DNA of 41,722 bases, from positions 1 through 41,722 of the forward strand of contig JAEELE010000090.1 of the NCBI GenBank assembly GCA_016288755.1, read 5' to 3'. A program made the position numbers and the translations under genes. Each line of letters starts with the position of its first letter. Position 1 is the first letter of the stretch. Under the pieces are notes generated by a model. That model searched no databases, was not told the DNA's origin, and was given only the letters and a program-made list of their open reading frames with translations. Shown here piece after piece: positions 9,846 through 17,161 of the stretch. Source of the DNA: Oscillospiraceae bacterium (GTDB lineage: Bacteria > Bacillota > Clostridia > Oscillospirales > Ruminococcaceae).

Positions 9846-11741
9846 ATGAAAGCCAAACAGAAAACCGCAGCCGTCCTGCTGAGCGGAATGCTCGCCATGA
9901 CCTCTGCACCGCTCACCGCACTGCCTGCGGGTGCCGCCGAGGGCGATATCCTCGTCACCGACTTCGAGGACGGAGACGTCTCCGCCTTCTCCAAGCGAGG
10001 CGACACCGATACCTCCGTCATCGGCATCTCCGAGGAGGGCGCCTATTCCGGCACCAAGTGCATGGCGGTCACCGAACGCACCAAAAACTGGAACGGTCCC
10101 TCGCTCGCACTCGAATCGGTCGGCTGCAAGCCCGGCGTACAGTATCTCGTCTCGGCAATGGTCAAGGCGCAGTGGTACTGTGAATGTATGCTCAGCATGC
10201 AGTATACCGACGCGGACGGCGAGGCGCATTACAACAACCTGACCAAGGTCACCAGTCAGGGCGAGTGGGTCCAGATCCCGCAGACAAAATTCAGCTTCTC
10301 CGAGGACATGAGTGATGTCCAGATCTATATCGAGGGCAACAGCGCAGAGGTCGCGCTGTATGTGGATGACTTCGCGCTGACCGAGGCGCCGGTCTATCCG
10401 ATCGAGCAGGATATTCCCGGTCTGAAGGACGTCTACGCGGCTGATTTCAGGATCGGCTGCGCGACGACTGCCGGTGAGCTTGCGCCGAAATCAACAAAGG
10501 ACCTGATCAAAAAGCACTTCAATTCCGTTACGCTCGGCAATGAACTGAAGCCCGAGAACATGCTCGACCAGAAGGCGACGCAGGCATATCTCGAGGAGAC
10601 CGGCGACAACACCAAGCCGATCGTCAAGCTCAACGGCTCCGCCAAGATCATCCTCAATTTCTGCCGCGACAACAACATCCCCGTCCGCGGGCATGTGCTC
10701 GTGTGGCACTCCCAGACCCCGGGCTGGTTCTTCAAGGACAACTACACGCTCGAGGGCGACTGGGTCGACAAGGAGACCATGACCAAGCGCATGGAGGCGT
10801 ACATCAAGGGCGTGTTTGAGGCGCTCGAGGCGGAGTATTCCGACGTCAACTTCTACGCATGGGACGTCGTCAACGAGGCTTGGACCGACGGCGGTCAGCC
10901 CCGCACCGGCGGCACCTACGATGAAAACCGCGAGTCCTCCGGCTGGGTGCAGATCTGGGGTGACAATTCCTTCATCGAGGACGCCTTCACCTTTGCGCGC
11001 AAATACGCGCCGAAGGGCTGCAAGCTCTATTACAACGACTTCAACGAGTACATGCAGTCCAAGCGCGATGCGATCATCAAGATGGCGCTCGACCTCAAGG
11101 AAAAGGGTCTGATCGACGGCATCGGTCTGCAGTCGCACCTGAATGTCACCAACAACGGCGGCTCTGACCCGTTCCCGTCCGTGCAGGTCTACGCAAGCGC
11201 GCTGAACAAATACTGCGAGACCGGTCTGGATATCCAGATCACCGAGCTCGACGCGACCTACAACACGACCGTCGCAAACGGCGAGGAGCTGCAGGCGCAG
11301 TATTACAGCGATATCATGGATGCGATCGTCGCGAACAAGGACAGCATCTCCGCAGTGGTCTTCTGGGGCACGACCGATGACCAGAGCTGGCGCGCAGACC
11401 GTCTGCCGCTGCTCTTCAATGAGGACTACACCGCAAAGCCCTGCTTCTATTCGATCATCGACGGCATCGACTACACCGTGCCGCCCGCGACGACGACCGT
11501 ATCGACTGAGACGACCACGACGCTGCCGACCGGCGCACTGCTGCGCGGCGACGTCGACTGCAACGGCGACGTGAATGTCGCGGACGCGGTCCTGCTGGCG
11601 CGCTTCAACGCCGAGGACAAGGAGATCACGGTCTCGGCGAAGGGCAAGCAGAATGCCGACGTCAATTCAGACAGCAATACCGATACCGAGGACCTGACGA
11701 GAATTCTCGAATATCTCGCAGGCATCCTCCCGTCACTGTAA
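9846..11741 (+). CDS. GH10 endo-xylanase with N-terminal CBM22-like module and dockerin
   Basis: This is a secreted 631-aa cellulosomal xylanase. After a signal peptide (about 1-31) comes a beta-rich module (about 35-180) with a CBM22-like pattern, including DFEDGDVSAFSKRGD and a C-terminal ALYVDDFALTE. The GH10 barrel (about 190-545) starts with FRIGCATTAGEL. Its acid/base is E344 in WDVVNEAW, its nucleophile E467 in ITELDATY, and WHSQTPGWFF is a typical GH10 strand. A Thr-rich linker leads to a dockerin (about 568-628) with loops DVDCNGDVNVAD and DVNSDSNTDTED. The dockerin is very similar to that of the GH9 enzyme. GGGGAGGAAAC precedes the start. It would cut beta-1,4-xylan. Confidence 0.95.
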   Translation: MKAKQKTAAVLLSGMLAMTSAPLTALPAGAAEGDILVTDFEDGDVSAFSKRGDTDTSVIGISEEGAYSGTKCMAVTERTKNWNGPSLALESVGCKPGVQYLVSAMVKAQWYCECMLSMQYTDADGEAHYNNLTKVTSQGEWVQIPQTKFSFSEDMSDVQIYIEGNSAEVALYVDDFALTEAPVYPIEQDIPGLKDVYAADFRIGCATTAGELAPKSTKDLIKKHFNSVTLGNELKPENMLDQKATQAYLEETGDNTKPIVKLNGSAKIILNFCRDNNIPVRGHVLVWHSQTPGWFFKDNYTLEGDWVDKETMTKRMEAYIKGVFEALEAEYSDVNFYAWDVVNEAWTDGGQPRTGGTYDENRESSGWVQIWGDNSFIEDAFTFARKYAPKGCKLYYNDFNEYMQSKRDAIIKMALDLKEKGLIDGIGLQSHLNVTNNGGSDPFPSVQVYASALNKYCETGLDIQITELDATYNTTVANGEELQAQYYSDIMDAIVANKDSISAVVFWGTTDDQSWRADRLPLLFNEDYTAKPCFYSIIDGIDYTVPPATTTVSTETTTTLPTGALLRGDVDCNGDVNVADAVLLARFNAEDKEITVSAKGKQNADVNSDSNTDTEDLTRILEYLAGILPSL

Positions 11742-11792
11742 CAAACAACGACCCCCGCAGTCACAAAGGCTGCGGGGGTCGTTGTTTGATTT
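11742..11792. terminator. Bidirectional 19-bp terminator between GH10 and araC-type genes
   Basis: The stem arms 11742-11760 and 11770-11788 pair perfectly around a 9-base loop, starting at the base after the GH10 stop codon. The outer part of the stem is A/T-rich on both sides (CAAACAAC/GTTGTTTG), so it can serve both converging transcripts. Confidence 0.88.
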
Positions 11793-11793
11793 T

Positions 11794-11907
11794 GCGGGGG
11801 CGCTGCCCCCGCGCTCCCACCCTGGCGAAGCGATGGGGTACTGCCCCTTTGGAATCCCGTTTTGTGTGAATTTTACGCTGAATCATAATGGGATTTTTAA
11901 GGGGCAG
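11794..11907. repeat. Palindromic intergenic element (REP/MITE-like)
   Basis: GCGGGGGC (11794-11801) pairs with GCCCCCGC (11805-11812). Further on, CTGCCCCTT (11841-11849) pairs with AAGGGGCAG (11899-11907), and nested inside are ATCCC (11854-11858) and GGGAT (11890-11894). The inner part is AT-rich, unlike the neighbouring genes. No gene fits here. The organisation resembles a short dispersed palindromic repeat; no second copy was found in this window. Confidence 0.5.
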
Positions 11908-11912
11908 CTTCC

Positions 11913-12692
11913 TCAGCCGTTTGCGCGAAAAGCGCCGGGCGACACGCCGCATTCGCGCTTGAACTGCCGGGCGAAATGCTCGTAGCTGCGGTAGCCGCAC
12001 TGCATGCCGATGTCGTGCACCGACATATCGGTCGTGCGCAGGAGCATCTGTGCATAGCGGATGCGGGCGGTGATGACATCCTGCATGAAGGTCACGCCGA
12101 ACTGCGCCTTGTAGTGCGCGTGGAACGAGGAGATGCTCATGCGCGTCTGGTGGGCACCCCAGTTGACCGACCACTCCCAGAAGGGGTTCGCATAGACGGC
12201 ATTGCGCACGGTCAGCAGCATCTCATAGCGCGAGCCGGGCGCAACGGTCTGATTCTCCCGAATCTGCTCGCTGACCTTGTTGCAGATCAGCTCGAAATAG
12301 CAGCGGACAGAATCTGCGCTGTGCAGCCGCTGCGCGCTGTTTTCGTCGGCGATCGCGCGGATGCAGTAGCTGTAAAACTCGGTGTGGCGCAGCGAGACCG
12401 GCTCTGCAAACGGGATGCCCTTTGCGCGGAGCTGCGTCTCCTCGTCGCCCTCAAAGAGAAAATGCATCCAGTCATTCGCAAAGGGCTGCTGCGGCACACA
12501 GCGATAGAACTGCGGCATCCCCTTCGGGTAGAGGAAAAACGAATTGCGCGGGACGAACACATCGCTGCCGTTCAGCGTGAAGATCGCGTCGGTCTTGAGG
12601 ATCAGCAGCAGATTGTCGCCGCTCCCCTCCGGGCGGTCAATGAAGAAATCCGCGTCGTGGCGGTGGTCAAAGCCGACATTGTTCAGGATCAT
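11913..12692 (-). CDS. AraC/XylS-type transcription regulator
   Basis: This is a 259-aa regulator. The N-terminal half (about 1-150) looks like an AraC-type cupin sensor (DADFFIDRPEGSGDNLLLIL, then FVPRNSFFLYPKGMPQFYRC). The C-terminal about 95 residues carry the double helix-turn-helix (MSISSFHAHYKAQFGVTFMQ, then MSVHDIGMQCGYRSYEHFAR, then FKRECGVSPGAFR). I chose the ATG at 12692 because GGGAGGG is just upstream; the open frame extends further without support. It converges with the xylanase gene and diverges from an unknown membrane protein. A role in sugar-dependent control of the nearby hydrolases is plausible but only positional. Confidence 0.9.
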   Translation of the reverse strand: MILNNVGFDHRHDADFFIDRPEGSGDNLLLILKTDAIFTLNGSDVFVPRNSFFLYPKGMPQFYRCVPQQPFANDWMHFLFEGDEETQLRAKGIPFAEPVSLRHTEFYSYCIRAIADENSAQRLHSADSVRCYFELICNKVSEQIRENQTVAPGSRYEMLLTVRNAVYANPFWEWSVNWGAHQTRMSISSFHAHYKAQFGVTFMQDVITARIRYAQMLLRTTDMSVHDIGMQCGYRSYEHFARQFKRECGVSPGAFRANG

Positions 12693-12726
12693 AAGCACCC
12701 TCCCATCCATACAGGCTGTTATCTGC

Positions 12727-12755
12727 AGTATACACCGCGGGCGCGGGTTTGTCAA
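12727..12755 (-). promoter_or_regulatory. SigA-type promoter of the AraC-type gene
   Basis: Read on the minus strand: -35 TTGACA (complement of 12750-12755), 17-base spacer, -10 TATACT (complement of 12727-12732). It is a near-consensus promoter 35 bases before the start codon. Confidence 0.83.
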
Positions 12756-12791
12756 GCCCCTGGGGCAACGCGGCAGATTTTCCGAAACATC

Positions 12792-12820
12792 TTGACATTA
12801 TTCGCCATTTATGGTACAAT
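12792..12820 (+). promoter_or_regulatory. SigA-type promoter of the 264-aa membrane protein gene
   Basis: -35 TTGACA (12792-12797), 17-base spacer, -10 TACAAT (12815-12820) preceded by TGG. Only about 36 bases separate it from the divergent regulator promoter, so one bound regulator could affect both. Confidence 0.85.
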
Positions 12821-12855
12821 AATACAGCATTCTGAAACAGAAAGGAAGAGGCTGT

Positions 12856-13650
12856 ATGATTAGCCTGCTGGTTTTTCTCGCGGTGATGATCCTGATCCCG
12901 GTCGCGCTGGACGGCATTTTCTCGGCAAGAAGCGGCAATACGGACCGGGGCGGCAGGATCATCTCCGGTCTGATCACCATTGCGATCCTGTTCAGTGTGA
13001 TCATGACATTCATGGGCAGCAGTCAGGAGGGCGGGTTTATCAGCGACGGCATCCCGTTTGTGCCCTTGATGGATACGCAGACCACGATCCTCTCGATCTT
13101 CAAATCGGACCTCGCCACCTTTGTCGCGGAGACCGCGGAGCTGATGTCGCTGATCCTGATCATCTCCTATCTCGACCGCATCTGGCGTTTTGACACCACC
13201 GATAACCGCCACACCAGTCTGTCCCTCGTCATTATCTCGCGGCTGCTGCTTGTGCTGACGGGCATTGTGCTGAACTGCTTTCTGGTCTCTCTGGCGAAGG
13301 AAAATCCGATCTATCAGACCATTCTGACCTGCCTGCAGTGTATGCTCGCCGGCACCGCGATCGTGCTGACCCCGACCATGCTGATCGGGCAGATCTTCGG
13401 TGTGAGCCCCGATAACCCGGTGCTCTCCTACATCATGCAGGAGCTCCCGAACACCGCGATCGGCACAGCCGTGCGCAATGCGGTCTCCAGATCGGCAGTG
13501 CTGCTCTTCGGCGTGATGCTCTACGAATCGCAGTACGGTCCGCTCTCCGGGCTGGTCGAAAAGGGCATTTCGCTCGCCTATTCCGTCGCAATGATCGCCG
13601 GTGTCGTCATCATCCTGTCTTACCTGCTCACCAGAGCGATCTCCCGCTGA
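12856..13650 (+). CDS. Unrecognised polytopic membrane protein, 264 aa
   Basis: I do not recognise the family. The protein is strongly hydrophobic, with about six or seven candidate membrane segments: N-terminal SLLVFLAVMILIPVAL; then IISGLITIAILFSVIMTF; then segments near residues 95-105, 120-140, 155-180, 210-220 and 240-260. A polar loop (SSQEGGFISDGIPFVPLMDTQ) follows the second segment. AAAGGAAGAGG precedes the ATG, and a strong promoter and terminator make it a single-gene unit. The divergent AraC-type regulator shares the intergenic region and might control it. A CvpA-like or colicin-V-production-type membrane protein is one possibility but is not supported by a motif I can see. Confidence 0.8.
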   Translation: MISLLVFLAVMILIPVALDGIFSARSGNTDRGGRIISGLITIAILFSVIMTFMGSSQEGGFISDGIPFVPLMDTQTTILSIFKSDLATFVAETAELMSLILIISYLDRIWRFDTTDNRHTSLSLVIISRLLLVLTGIVLNCFLVSLAKENPIYQTILTCLQCMLAGTAIVLTPTMLIGQIFGVSPDNPVLSYIMQELPNTAIGTAVRNAVSRSAVLLFGVMLYESQYGPLSGLVEKGISLAYSVAMIAGVVIILSYLLTRAISR

Positions 13651-13655
13651 ACCCC

Positions 13656-13687
13656 AAAGCCTCTGCCGTTACGGCGGGGGCTTTTTC
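13656..13687 (+). terminator. Intrinsic terminator after the membrane protein gene
   Basis: A 13-bp stem with two G-U pairs, arms 13656-13668 and 13672-13684, TTA loop, and the run TTTTT ending at 13686. It begins six bases after the stop codon. Confidence 0.85.
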
Positions 13688-13731
13688 TGTGCGCAGAGCA
13701 CAATCCGACATAACAATTCCGATTCCGCACA

Positions 13732-13759
13732 TTGACACGCGTGCCAAAATGATTATACT
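13732..13759 (+). promoter_or_regulatory. SigA-type promoter of the dockerin metalloprotease gene
   Basis: -35 TTGACA (13732-13737), 16-base spacer, -10 TATACT (13754-13759). The leader of about 100 bases contains a 6-bp hairpin, GCGCAT (13790-13795) with ATGCGC (13805-13810). Confidence 0.78.
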
Positions 13760-13866
13760 GGAAATAGAGCTTTTGTCGATTCTGACTGTGCGCATGTACC
13801 CGTGATGCGCGCGGGCAGAGCCGCAGAGCCGAAAGAAATATATATGTATTGTGGGGAAGAAATCTG

Positions 13867-15474
13867 ATGAAAGACAAATTTGCAAAGCGTGCGCTGTCCG
13901 CACTGCTGAGCGCTGCGCTGCTCGCCCAAGGCAGTGCGGCGGTTCTGCCGCAGACAGCCGCTGCCGCGGAGACGCAGTATCTCTGCGGCGACCTCGACCT
14001 CGACGCAAAGCTCACGGCGAAGGACCTCACGCTGATGAAGCGTCTGCTCCTGAACGGCGACACCGACCGCGTGCGGAATGCACTGACCGACGTGAGCGCA
14101 AACGGCACCGCCGACATTGCCGATGCCGTTCTGATGGCGCAGTATCTCACGGCGCAGATCAGAGAATTTCCGTCCGGCGCCTTCTGCACCGTCTCCGACG
14201 AAGAGCCGGATGCCCCCGGCGAAAAACCCGGCAATGACCCCGGCGGCGACCCGCTGCAGACCGACGACAGCAGCTTCATCGCTGCGGCAATCAGGGAGCA
14301 CGGCGCCTCTCTGCCGACAGCCGGCAAAGCCTGCCTCGTCGTGTTCTATGTCGACTTCCCGGACTGCCGCTATGACTACACACCCTCCGAGGATGAGCTG
14401 AATCAGATCTCCTTCGGTGCGGCGAATGCCTCCAGCCCCTGCTATCCGTTCGAGAGCTTTTCCGCCTTCTACGGCAGAGCCTCCAAGGGCAATATGCAGC
14501 TGACGGGGCAGGTCTTCCGCTACACGGCAAAGGAGAATCAGTCGGTCTACGACGACAACAAGGTCAAAATCGCCGAGGAGTGCTACGATGCCTTCAGAGA
14601 CAGCGTCGACTTCGCGCAGTTTGACGGCGACGGCGACGGCAGAATCGACGCGACGCTCTTCACTGTACCGACTAGGGCGGGCGACAAACACTGGTGGCCC
14701 TGCGCGGGCGCATTCGGCGACCCGAATTACCGCGTCGACGGCAAGGCGGTCGGGCACATCATCACCGGCAATGCGCAGATCGGCTCGACCACCGATTACG
14801 TCAACTACATCAGCAGCTACTGCCACGAAATGGGGCACTGCACCGGTCTGCCGGACTACTACCTGTTCACGACGAACGATTCGGAGGGTATGCACGGCGC
14901 GGCAGGCATCGAGCTGATGGACACCGACGCGGGCACCGATTTCGGCGCGTTCTCCAAGCTGATGCTAGGCTTCTACCGCGAAAATCAGGTGCAGGTCTAC
15001 GACGCAAACCAGGGCGCACAGACCTTTAAGCTGCAAAATGCCCAGACCGATGCGGGCAACTGCGTCATCATTCCCTGTCAGGGCGTGCTCGGCGAGCACT
15101 ATTTCTCGGAATTCTTCATTCTGGAATATGCCTCGCAGGAGGGCAACAACAGCAGCGTGCCGTGGTGGCAGAAGAAGGGCGCAGGCGTGCGCGTCTATCA
15201 CATCGACGCGACGACCGAATACGGCTGGAACACCTATTTCCGCTATGCCAGCGGCGCGGAGGCGACCAACCGCGACACCGGGCGGCGGCTCATCCGCATC
15301 ATCGACGACACCGACACCGATAATTTCTATCATGCGGGCGACGTGATCGACAGCAATATTTCGGGTTTCCGATGGTATGACAGCAATGCGCAGCAGACCG
15401 TTGACCCCGGCATCAGCATCACGGTCGACTCGTTTGAGAACGACGTCTACACCGTGACGGTCTCGCCGAAATAA
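13867..15474 (+). CDS. M6-like secreted metalloprotease with N-terminal dockerin
   Basis: This is a secreted 535-aa protein. After the signal peptide comes a dockerin at the N-terminus (about residues 40-102): loop one DLDLDAKLTAKD, loop two DVSANGTADIAD, each followed by a helix. A Pro/Gly/Asp linker leads to a peptidase domain (about 135-535) with HEMGHCTGLPD: H320, E321, H324 and D330, the HExxHxxGxxD zinc signature of M6 (immune inhibitor A-like) peptidases. FDGDGDGRIDATLF is a further acidic, calcium-like loop. I chose the ATG at 13867 because GGGGAAG precedes it. It would anchor to a cohesin and cut protein, for instance plant wall proteins or cellulosome parts. The dockerin differs from the two C-terminal dockerins upstream. 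Confidence 0.9.
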   Translation: MKDKFAKRALSALLSAALLAQGSAAVLPQTAAAAETQYLCGDLDLDAKLTAKDLTLMKRLLLNGDTDRVRNALTDVSANGTADIADAVLMAQYLTAQIREFPSGAFCTVSDEEPDAPGEKPGNDPGGDPLQTDDSSFIAAAIREHGASLPTAGKACLVVFYVDFPDCRYDYTPSEDELNQISFGAANASSPCYPFESFSAFYGRASKGNMQLTGQVFRYTAKENQSVYDDNKVKIAEECYDAFRDSVDFAQFDGDGDGRIDATLFTVPTRAGDKHWWPCAGAFGDPNYRVDGKAVGHIITGNAQIGSTTDYVNYISSYCHEMGHCTGLPDYYLFTTNDSEGMHGAAGIELMDTDAGTDFGAFSKLMLGFYRENQVQVYDANQGAQTFKLQNAQTDAGNCVIIPCQGVLGEHYFSEFFILEYASQEGNNSSVPWWQKKGAGVRVYHIDATTEYGWNTYFRYASGAEATNRDTGRRLIRIIDDTDTDNFYHAGDVIDSNISGFRWYDSNAQQTVDPGISITVDSFENDVYTVTVSPK

Positions 15475-15525
15475 CGGCGTTCAGACCCTGCGCAGAAACC
15501 GAAAAGAGAATACGATTCAAGAAGA

Positions 15526-15561
15526 AAAAGGGATTATAAAAGGGACTATAAAAGGGATCGC
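15526..15561 (+). repeat. Three tandem 12-bp repeats, AAAAGGGAyTAT
   Basis: Units at 15526-15537, 15538-15549 and 15550-15561 differ at one or two positions, mostly in the last unit. They lie between the protease stop and its terminator, so they are transcribed. Their role is unknown. Confidence 0.6.
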
Positions 15562-15599
15562 TCCGGCAGCGTTGGGGGAAACGCGCTGCCGGAGCATTT
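15560..15599 (+). terminator. Intrinsic terminator after the metalloprotease gene
   Basis: GCTCCGGCAGCG (15560-15571) pairs perfectly with CGCTGCCGGAGC (15584-15595), followed by ATTTTCAC. Confidence 0.78.
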
Positions 15600-15629
15600 T
15601 CACATCGTGCCGCCCGACGGCGCCTTGAC

Positions 15630-15666
15630 AGAAACGCCCCGCACCGGGTTTTTCGGTGCGGGGGCG
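15630..15666 (-). terminator. Intrinsic terminator of the lipoprotein transcript (minus strand)
   Basis: On the minus strand the arms are complementary to 15654-15666 and 15635-15646 (CGCCCC/GGGGCG core), with an AAAAACCC loop and the run TTTCTGT afterwards. It starts six bases after the lipoprotein stop. Confidence 0.75.
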
Positions 15667-15672
15667 GTGTGT

Positions 15673-16224
15673 TCAGAGGGCTGCTTTCAGGAGCTTGTTG
15701 CTGACACGGAGCGACACCAGCAGATAATAGGCATCATCTGCGGGTGATAGAGCGGTCTCGTCGATCGCATTGATCCACGCCGTCCACTCATTCAGCTTCT
15801 GCATCATCTGCATGTAGTCGTTCATCATGCTGAGCATATCGCCCGTGCCGGAGGTGTATTTCTTCATGAAGGCGATGTAGTCATCGTAGAACGCCTCATA
15901 GGCATCCATTTCCTTCTTGAATGCAGGTGTCACAAGCGAATAATCGCCGTTTGCAACAGCCTGCTGCGGGTCAGGCGTCGTCTGCGCTTCTGACGTTGTG
16001 GTCTGTGCAGCGGTGGTGGTCTGTTCGGTCGTTGTGACTTTCTCGGTCGTTGTGGTCCGGGCTTCGGTTGTCCCGGTCTCGGGCGGGTCTGTCTCATCCG
16101 GGACGGACACCGACGTTTTCTCCGTTTCCGCAGCGGCGGATTCCTGCTTTTGCTGCCCCTCCGCTCCGCACGCGCAGAGCATCAGCGAGAGCAGCAGGCA
16201 GAGACATGCACAAAATCTCTTCAT
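15673..16224 (-). CDS. Predicted lipoprotein with Thr-rich linker, unknown function
   Basis: This is a 183-aa protein with a signal peptide and lipobox (LMLCACG). A long Thr/Glu/Pro-rich low-complexity linker (about residues 25-95) is followed by a small helical domain: FKKEMDAYEAFYDDYIAFMK, MLSMMNDYMQMMQKLNEW, and a C-terminal LVSLRVSNKLLKAAL. The helical domain resembles a family of small Ruminococcus lipoproteins (possibly DUF6591, from memory only). I chose the ATG at 16224 because GAAGGGA lies just before it and the signal peptide starts there. The gene sits 44 bases after the MerR-type gene on the same strand and may be co-transcribed. Surface location follows from the lipobox; the function is unknown. 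Confidence 0.8.
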   Translation of the reverse strand: MKRFCACLCLLLSLMLCACGAEGQQKQESAAAETEKTSVSVPDETDPPETGTTEARTTTTEKVTTTEQTTTAAQTTTSEAQTTPDPQQAVANGDYSLVTPAFKKEMDAYEAFYDDYIAFMKKYTSGTGDMLSMMNDYMQMMQKLNEWTAWINAIDETALSPADDAYYLLVSLRVSNKLLKAAL

Positions 16225-16244
16225 AATAGCTCCCTTCCTGCGGC

Positions 16245-16269
16245 AAAGCCCGTTTTCCGGGCGGGCTTT
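16245..16269 (-). terminator. Weak hairpin between the MerR-type and lipoprotein genes
   Basis: AAAGCCCG (16245-16252) pairs with CGGGCTTT (16262-16269), overlapping the first base of the regulator stop codon. Only three T's follow on the minus strand, so termination would be partial. Confidence 0.4.
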
Positions 16270-17012
16270 CAGCCGATCTGTGATTTGCGGCGCTCGCACC
16301 AGATGCGGATGCATTCCGCGGCATAGGCGGCAGTGCCCTCGCCGCTGTGCGCATCGACGTCCCTTGCGGCGGCGCCCTCCGAGGCGAAAATGCGGGCGAT
16401 CAGCAGATAGAGCTTCAGACCGATCGGCGCGAAATAATCGCAGATCACGCGGAAGAACGCCCCCGCAGCCGCCTGCGCCTCCTCGCTGTCGGGCGGGGTG
16501 CCGCGCAAAGCCGCAAAGATCCCGAGCGACTCGTTGAAGCAGGCAAAGCCCTCTGTGCGCAGCCTGCCGATCTGTTCGCTGCCGAGCCGAAGCGCCCGGA
16601 AGAGGTCCCAGTCCTCCTCGGCAAAGGCTTCGGGCTCCGCCATATACATTGCGGCTTCGTCCGGCAGCAGACCGGTGAAGCGCACCGCCGCCGCAATGCC
16701 CGCGAGCTTTTCGGCATGTCTTGCCCGCTGACGCTGCACCTGCTCCTGCTTCGCGAGCAGCTTTTCCGGGTCAAAATCCGGGTCTGCGAGTGCTTGCCGG
16801 ATCTCCCGGATGCTGAAATCAAAGCGCCGCAGCAGCAGGATATTCCGCAGGCGCTCAAGATCGGCGCGGCTGTACATCCGGTAGCCCGACTCGGTGCGCC
16901 GCGGCGTGACCAGCCCCTTTTTCTCGTAGTAGCGCAGGCGCGATTCCGCAATGCCGAGCACATGTGCCGCCTCACTGACGGTCAGATCGCGTTCGATGTC
17001 CTTTTGCTCCAT
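16269..17012 (-). CDS. MerR-family transcription regulator, possibly TipA-like
   Basis: This is a 247-aa regulator. The N-terminal winged helix (about residues 9-75) reads LTVSEAAHVLGIAESRLRYY, then EKKGLVTPRRTESGYRMYS, then DLERLRNILLLRRFDFSIRE, all typical of MerR. A helical dimerisation segment follows (about 80-110), then a helical C-terminal domain of about 120 residues. That layout fits a TipAS-like drug-sensing domain, but no specific motif proves it, and there is no Cys cluster for metal sensing. I chose the ATG at 17012 because AAAGGAGGGC precedes it. A MerR-type promoter with a 19-base spacer lies immediately upstream, suggesting autoregulation by DNA distortion. The lipoprotein gene downstream is a possible target. 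Confidence 0.88.
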   Translation of the reverse strand: MEQKDIERDLTVSEAAHVLGIAESRLRYYEKKGLVTPRRTESGYRMYSRADLERLRNILLLRRFDFSIREIRQALADPDFDPEKLLAKQEQVQRQRARHAEKLAGIAAAVRFTGLLPDEAAMYMAEPEAFAEEDWDLFRALRLGSEQIGRLRTEGFACFNESLGIFAALRGTPPDSEEAQAAAGAFFRVICDYFAPIGLKLYLLIARIFASEGAAARDVDAHSGEGTAAYAAECIRIWCERRKSQIG

Positions 17013-17035
17013 AATGCCCTCCTTTCGCTGCAATC

Positions 17036-17066
17036 AGTATAGGGTATAAACCAAGTTGAAGGTCAA
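17036..17066 (-). promoter_or_regulatory. MerR-type promoter/operator with 19-bp spacer
   Basis: Minus strand: -35 TTGACC (complement of 17061-17066), spacer of exactly 19 bases (17042-17060), -10 TATACT (complement of 17036-17041). The overlong spacer is the hallmark of promoters activated by MerR proteins. It lies about 24 bases before the regulator's start. Confidence 0.75.
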
Positions 17067-17131
17067 GCACGCCGCGCAAATTTCGGCAGCGTGCACAATC
17101 GGAAGGACCGCTTTTTGTGCATGTTATCTCT

Positions 17132-17161
17132 ATTATAAACGCTTTGCGCCCACCCTGTCAA
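17132..17161 (-). promoter_or_regulatory. Second, perfect-hexamer promoter facing the MerR-type gene
   Basis: Minus strand: TTGACA (complement of 17156-17161), 18-base spacer, TATAAT (complement of 17132-17137). Both hexamers match the consensus. It lies about 120 bases before the regulator's start codon and could give a long-leader transcript or a small RNA. Confidence 0.7.

Noticed and set aside
17101-17140. A plus-strand promoter TTGTGC...TATAAA
   Set aside because: The spacer is only 13 bases. The same bases form a much better promoter on the minus strand.
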